A DNA stretch of 5,420 nt from Alphaproteobacteria bacterium (lineage in GTDB: Bacteria; Pseudomonadota; Alphaproteobacteria; Caulobacterales; Caulobacteraceae). The stretch spans positions 1 to 5,420 of the forward strand of contig JAHINZ010000251.1 of assembly GCA_018895795.1 (NCBI GenBank). Reading direction: 5' to 3'. Shown here in pieces: positions 4,539 through 5,420 of the stretch. The position numbers and the translations under genes were made by a program. The notes under the pieces were generated by a model. The model was given only the letters and a program-made list of their open reading frames with translations, did no database searches and had not been told where the DNA came from. Each line of letters starts with the position of its first letter. Positions within the stretch are counted from its first letter, which is position 1.

Positions 4539-5420
4539 TCAGAGGCCCAGCTTGGCCTTCAGCAGTTCATTGAGGGTGGCCGGATTGGCCTTGCCGCCGG
4601 TTTCCTTCATCACCTGACCGACGAACCAGCCGATGGCCTGCGGCTTTTCCTTCACGGCCGCGGCCTTTTCGGGATTGGCCGCGATCAGCGCGTCGATCGC
4701 CGCCTCGATGGCGCCGGTGTCGTTGATCTGCACCAGACCGCGCGTCTCGACGATCTGCGCCGGACGCCCCTCGCCAGCCCACATGTGTTCGAAGACCTCC
4801 TTGGCGATCTTCGACGAGATGGTGCCGTTCTCGATCAGCTCCACCAGTTGGGCGATGTCGGACGCGGGCAGCGGCGAGGCGGCGATCTCATGACCATTGG
4901 CCGACAACCGGGCCAGCAGTTCATTGGTCACCCAGTTGGCCACCAGCTTGGCGTCGCGACCTTCCGCGGCGGCCTCGAAATAGTCGGCGCGGTCGCGCTC
5001 GATGATCAGCACGCCGGCGTCATAGGCCGACAGGCCGTACTGGCTTTGCAGGCGCGCCTTCTTGGCGTCCGGCAGTTCCGGCAGGGTGGCTTCCAATTCC
5101 TTGACCCATTCGGAGTCCAGGATCAACGGCAGCAGGTCCGGATCGGGGAAGTAGCGATAGTCGTGCGCCTCTTCCTTGGACCGCATCGAGCGGGTCTCGA
5201 CCTTGGTCGGATCGAACAGGCGGGTTTCCTGATCGATCTTGCCGCCGTCTTCCAGGATCTCGATCTGGCGACGGGCCTCATATTCGATAGCCTGCTGGAT
5301 GTAGCGATAGGAATTGACGTTCTTGATCTCGCAGCGCGTGCCCAGGTGGCTGAAACTGCCGGTCTCGCGGAACTTCTCATAGGCGCCGGGGCGGCAGACC
5401 GAGACATTGACGTCGGCGCG
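4539..5420 (-). CDS. gatB: Aspartyl/glutamyl-tRNA amidotransferase subunit B, C-terminal part
   Basis: The C-terminal 293 residues are visible; the frame runs open to the window edge, so the start (about 200 residues) lies outside. GatB is the tRNA-binding and activating subunit of GatCAB, which converts Glu-tRNA(Gln), and in many bacteria Asp-tRNA(Asn), to the correctly amidated tRNA in the cytoplasm. The fragment begins in the catalytic cradle with RADVNVSV, then has LGTRCEIKNVNSYRYI (26-41) and QETRLFDP (64-71). The family hallmark TRSMRSKEEAHDYRYFPDPD follows at 76-95. After that come the helical linker and the GatB/YqeY tail (about 145-293), with the typical WFVGQVMKETGGKANP and a Leu-Lys ending. 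A short insertion between RPGAYEKF and GTRCEIKN is, as far as I recall, usual for alphaproteobacteria. It appears intact, converges on the RcnB-family gene across the shared terminator, and is a housekeeping gene unrelated to the export cluster. Confidence 0.96.
   Translation of the reverse strand, partial: RADVNVSVCRPGAYEKFRETGSFSHLGTRCEIKNVNSYRYIQQAIEYEARRQIEILEDGGKIDQETRLFDPTKVETRSMRSKEEAHDYRYFPDPDLLPLILDSEWVKELEATLPELPDAKKARLQSQYGLSAYDAGVLIIERDRADYFEAAAEGRDAKLVANWVTNELLARLSANGHEIAASPLPASDIAQLVELIENGTISSKIAKEVFEHMWAGEGRPAQIVETRGLVQINDTGAIEAAIDALIAANPEKAAAVKEKPQAIGWFVGQVMKETGGKANPATLNELLKAKLGL

Noticed and set aside
5123..5407. Possible frameshift in gatB because an open frame begins at 5186 and another overlaps it
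   Set aside because: Translating on from 5186 in the same frame gives continuous GatB sequence to position 5420, including GTRCEIKN. The ATG at 5186 is an internal Met, and the other frame is a shadow.
1..5420. CRISPR array, insertion sequence, integrase, tRNA or phage genes
   Set aside because: I saw no regularly spaced repeats, terminal inverted repeats, transposase or integrase motifs, or tRNA cloverleaf on either strand.

Overview
This window looks like chromosomal DNA of a high-GC alphaproteobacterium, most likely in the Caulobacterales (Caulobacter, Brevundimonas or Phenylobacterium type). The main evidence is a block of polysaccharide-export genes with the domain content and sizes of the Caulobacter holdfast synthesis (hfs) genes. 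A GatB with alphaproteobacterial features, an RcnB-family gene and CtrA-like and GANTC motifs also fit. The lineage and hfs names rest on recognition of family, size and order, not on a database search.

Layout. Positions 1-2363 (minus strand) carry, in transcription order, hfsA (polysaccharide co-polymerase without a kinase domain, 864-2363), hfsB (detached P-loop ATPase/kinase-like partner with a degenerate Walker A, 74-775) and the first 25 codons of a membrane protein in the hfsC polymerase position (1-77, GTG start overlapping the hfsB stop). hfsD (outer-membrane export lipoprotein, 2450-3193, plus strand) is divergent from hfsA. The 86-bp region between them holds a near-consensus CtrA box. 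A small Sel1-repeat gene (3239-3514, minus) converges on hfsD. Then comes about 505 bp without a convincing protein gene (3515-4019), partly AT-rich, with several inverted repeats and CtrA/CcrM-like motifs. It is followed by a secreted tyrosine- and arginine-rich RcnB-family protein (4020-4466, plus), a strong 12-bp hairpin terminator (4482-4508), and the C-terminal part of gatB (4539 to the window edge, minus).

How the genes work together. By analogy with Wzx/Wzy-type export, HfsC would polymerise repeat units in the inner membrane, HfsA (helped by HfsB) would control chain length and span the periplasm, and HfsD would form the outer-membrane exit channel. Together they would secrete an adhesive polysaccharide. 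The shared hfsA/hfsD control region would let a cell-cycle regulator set both halves of the export machine at once. The Sel1, RcnB-family and gatB genes show no clear functional tie to export. I did not find an obviously new multi-gene system. The best leads are the degenerate nucleotide-binding loop of HfsB, the CtrA-like box, and the structured intergenic stretch at 3515-4019.
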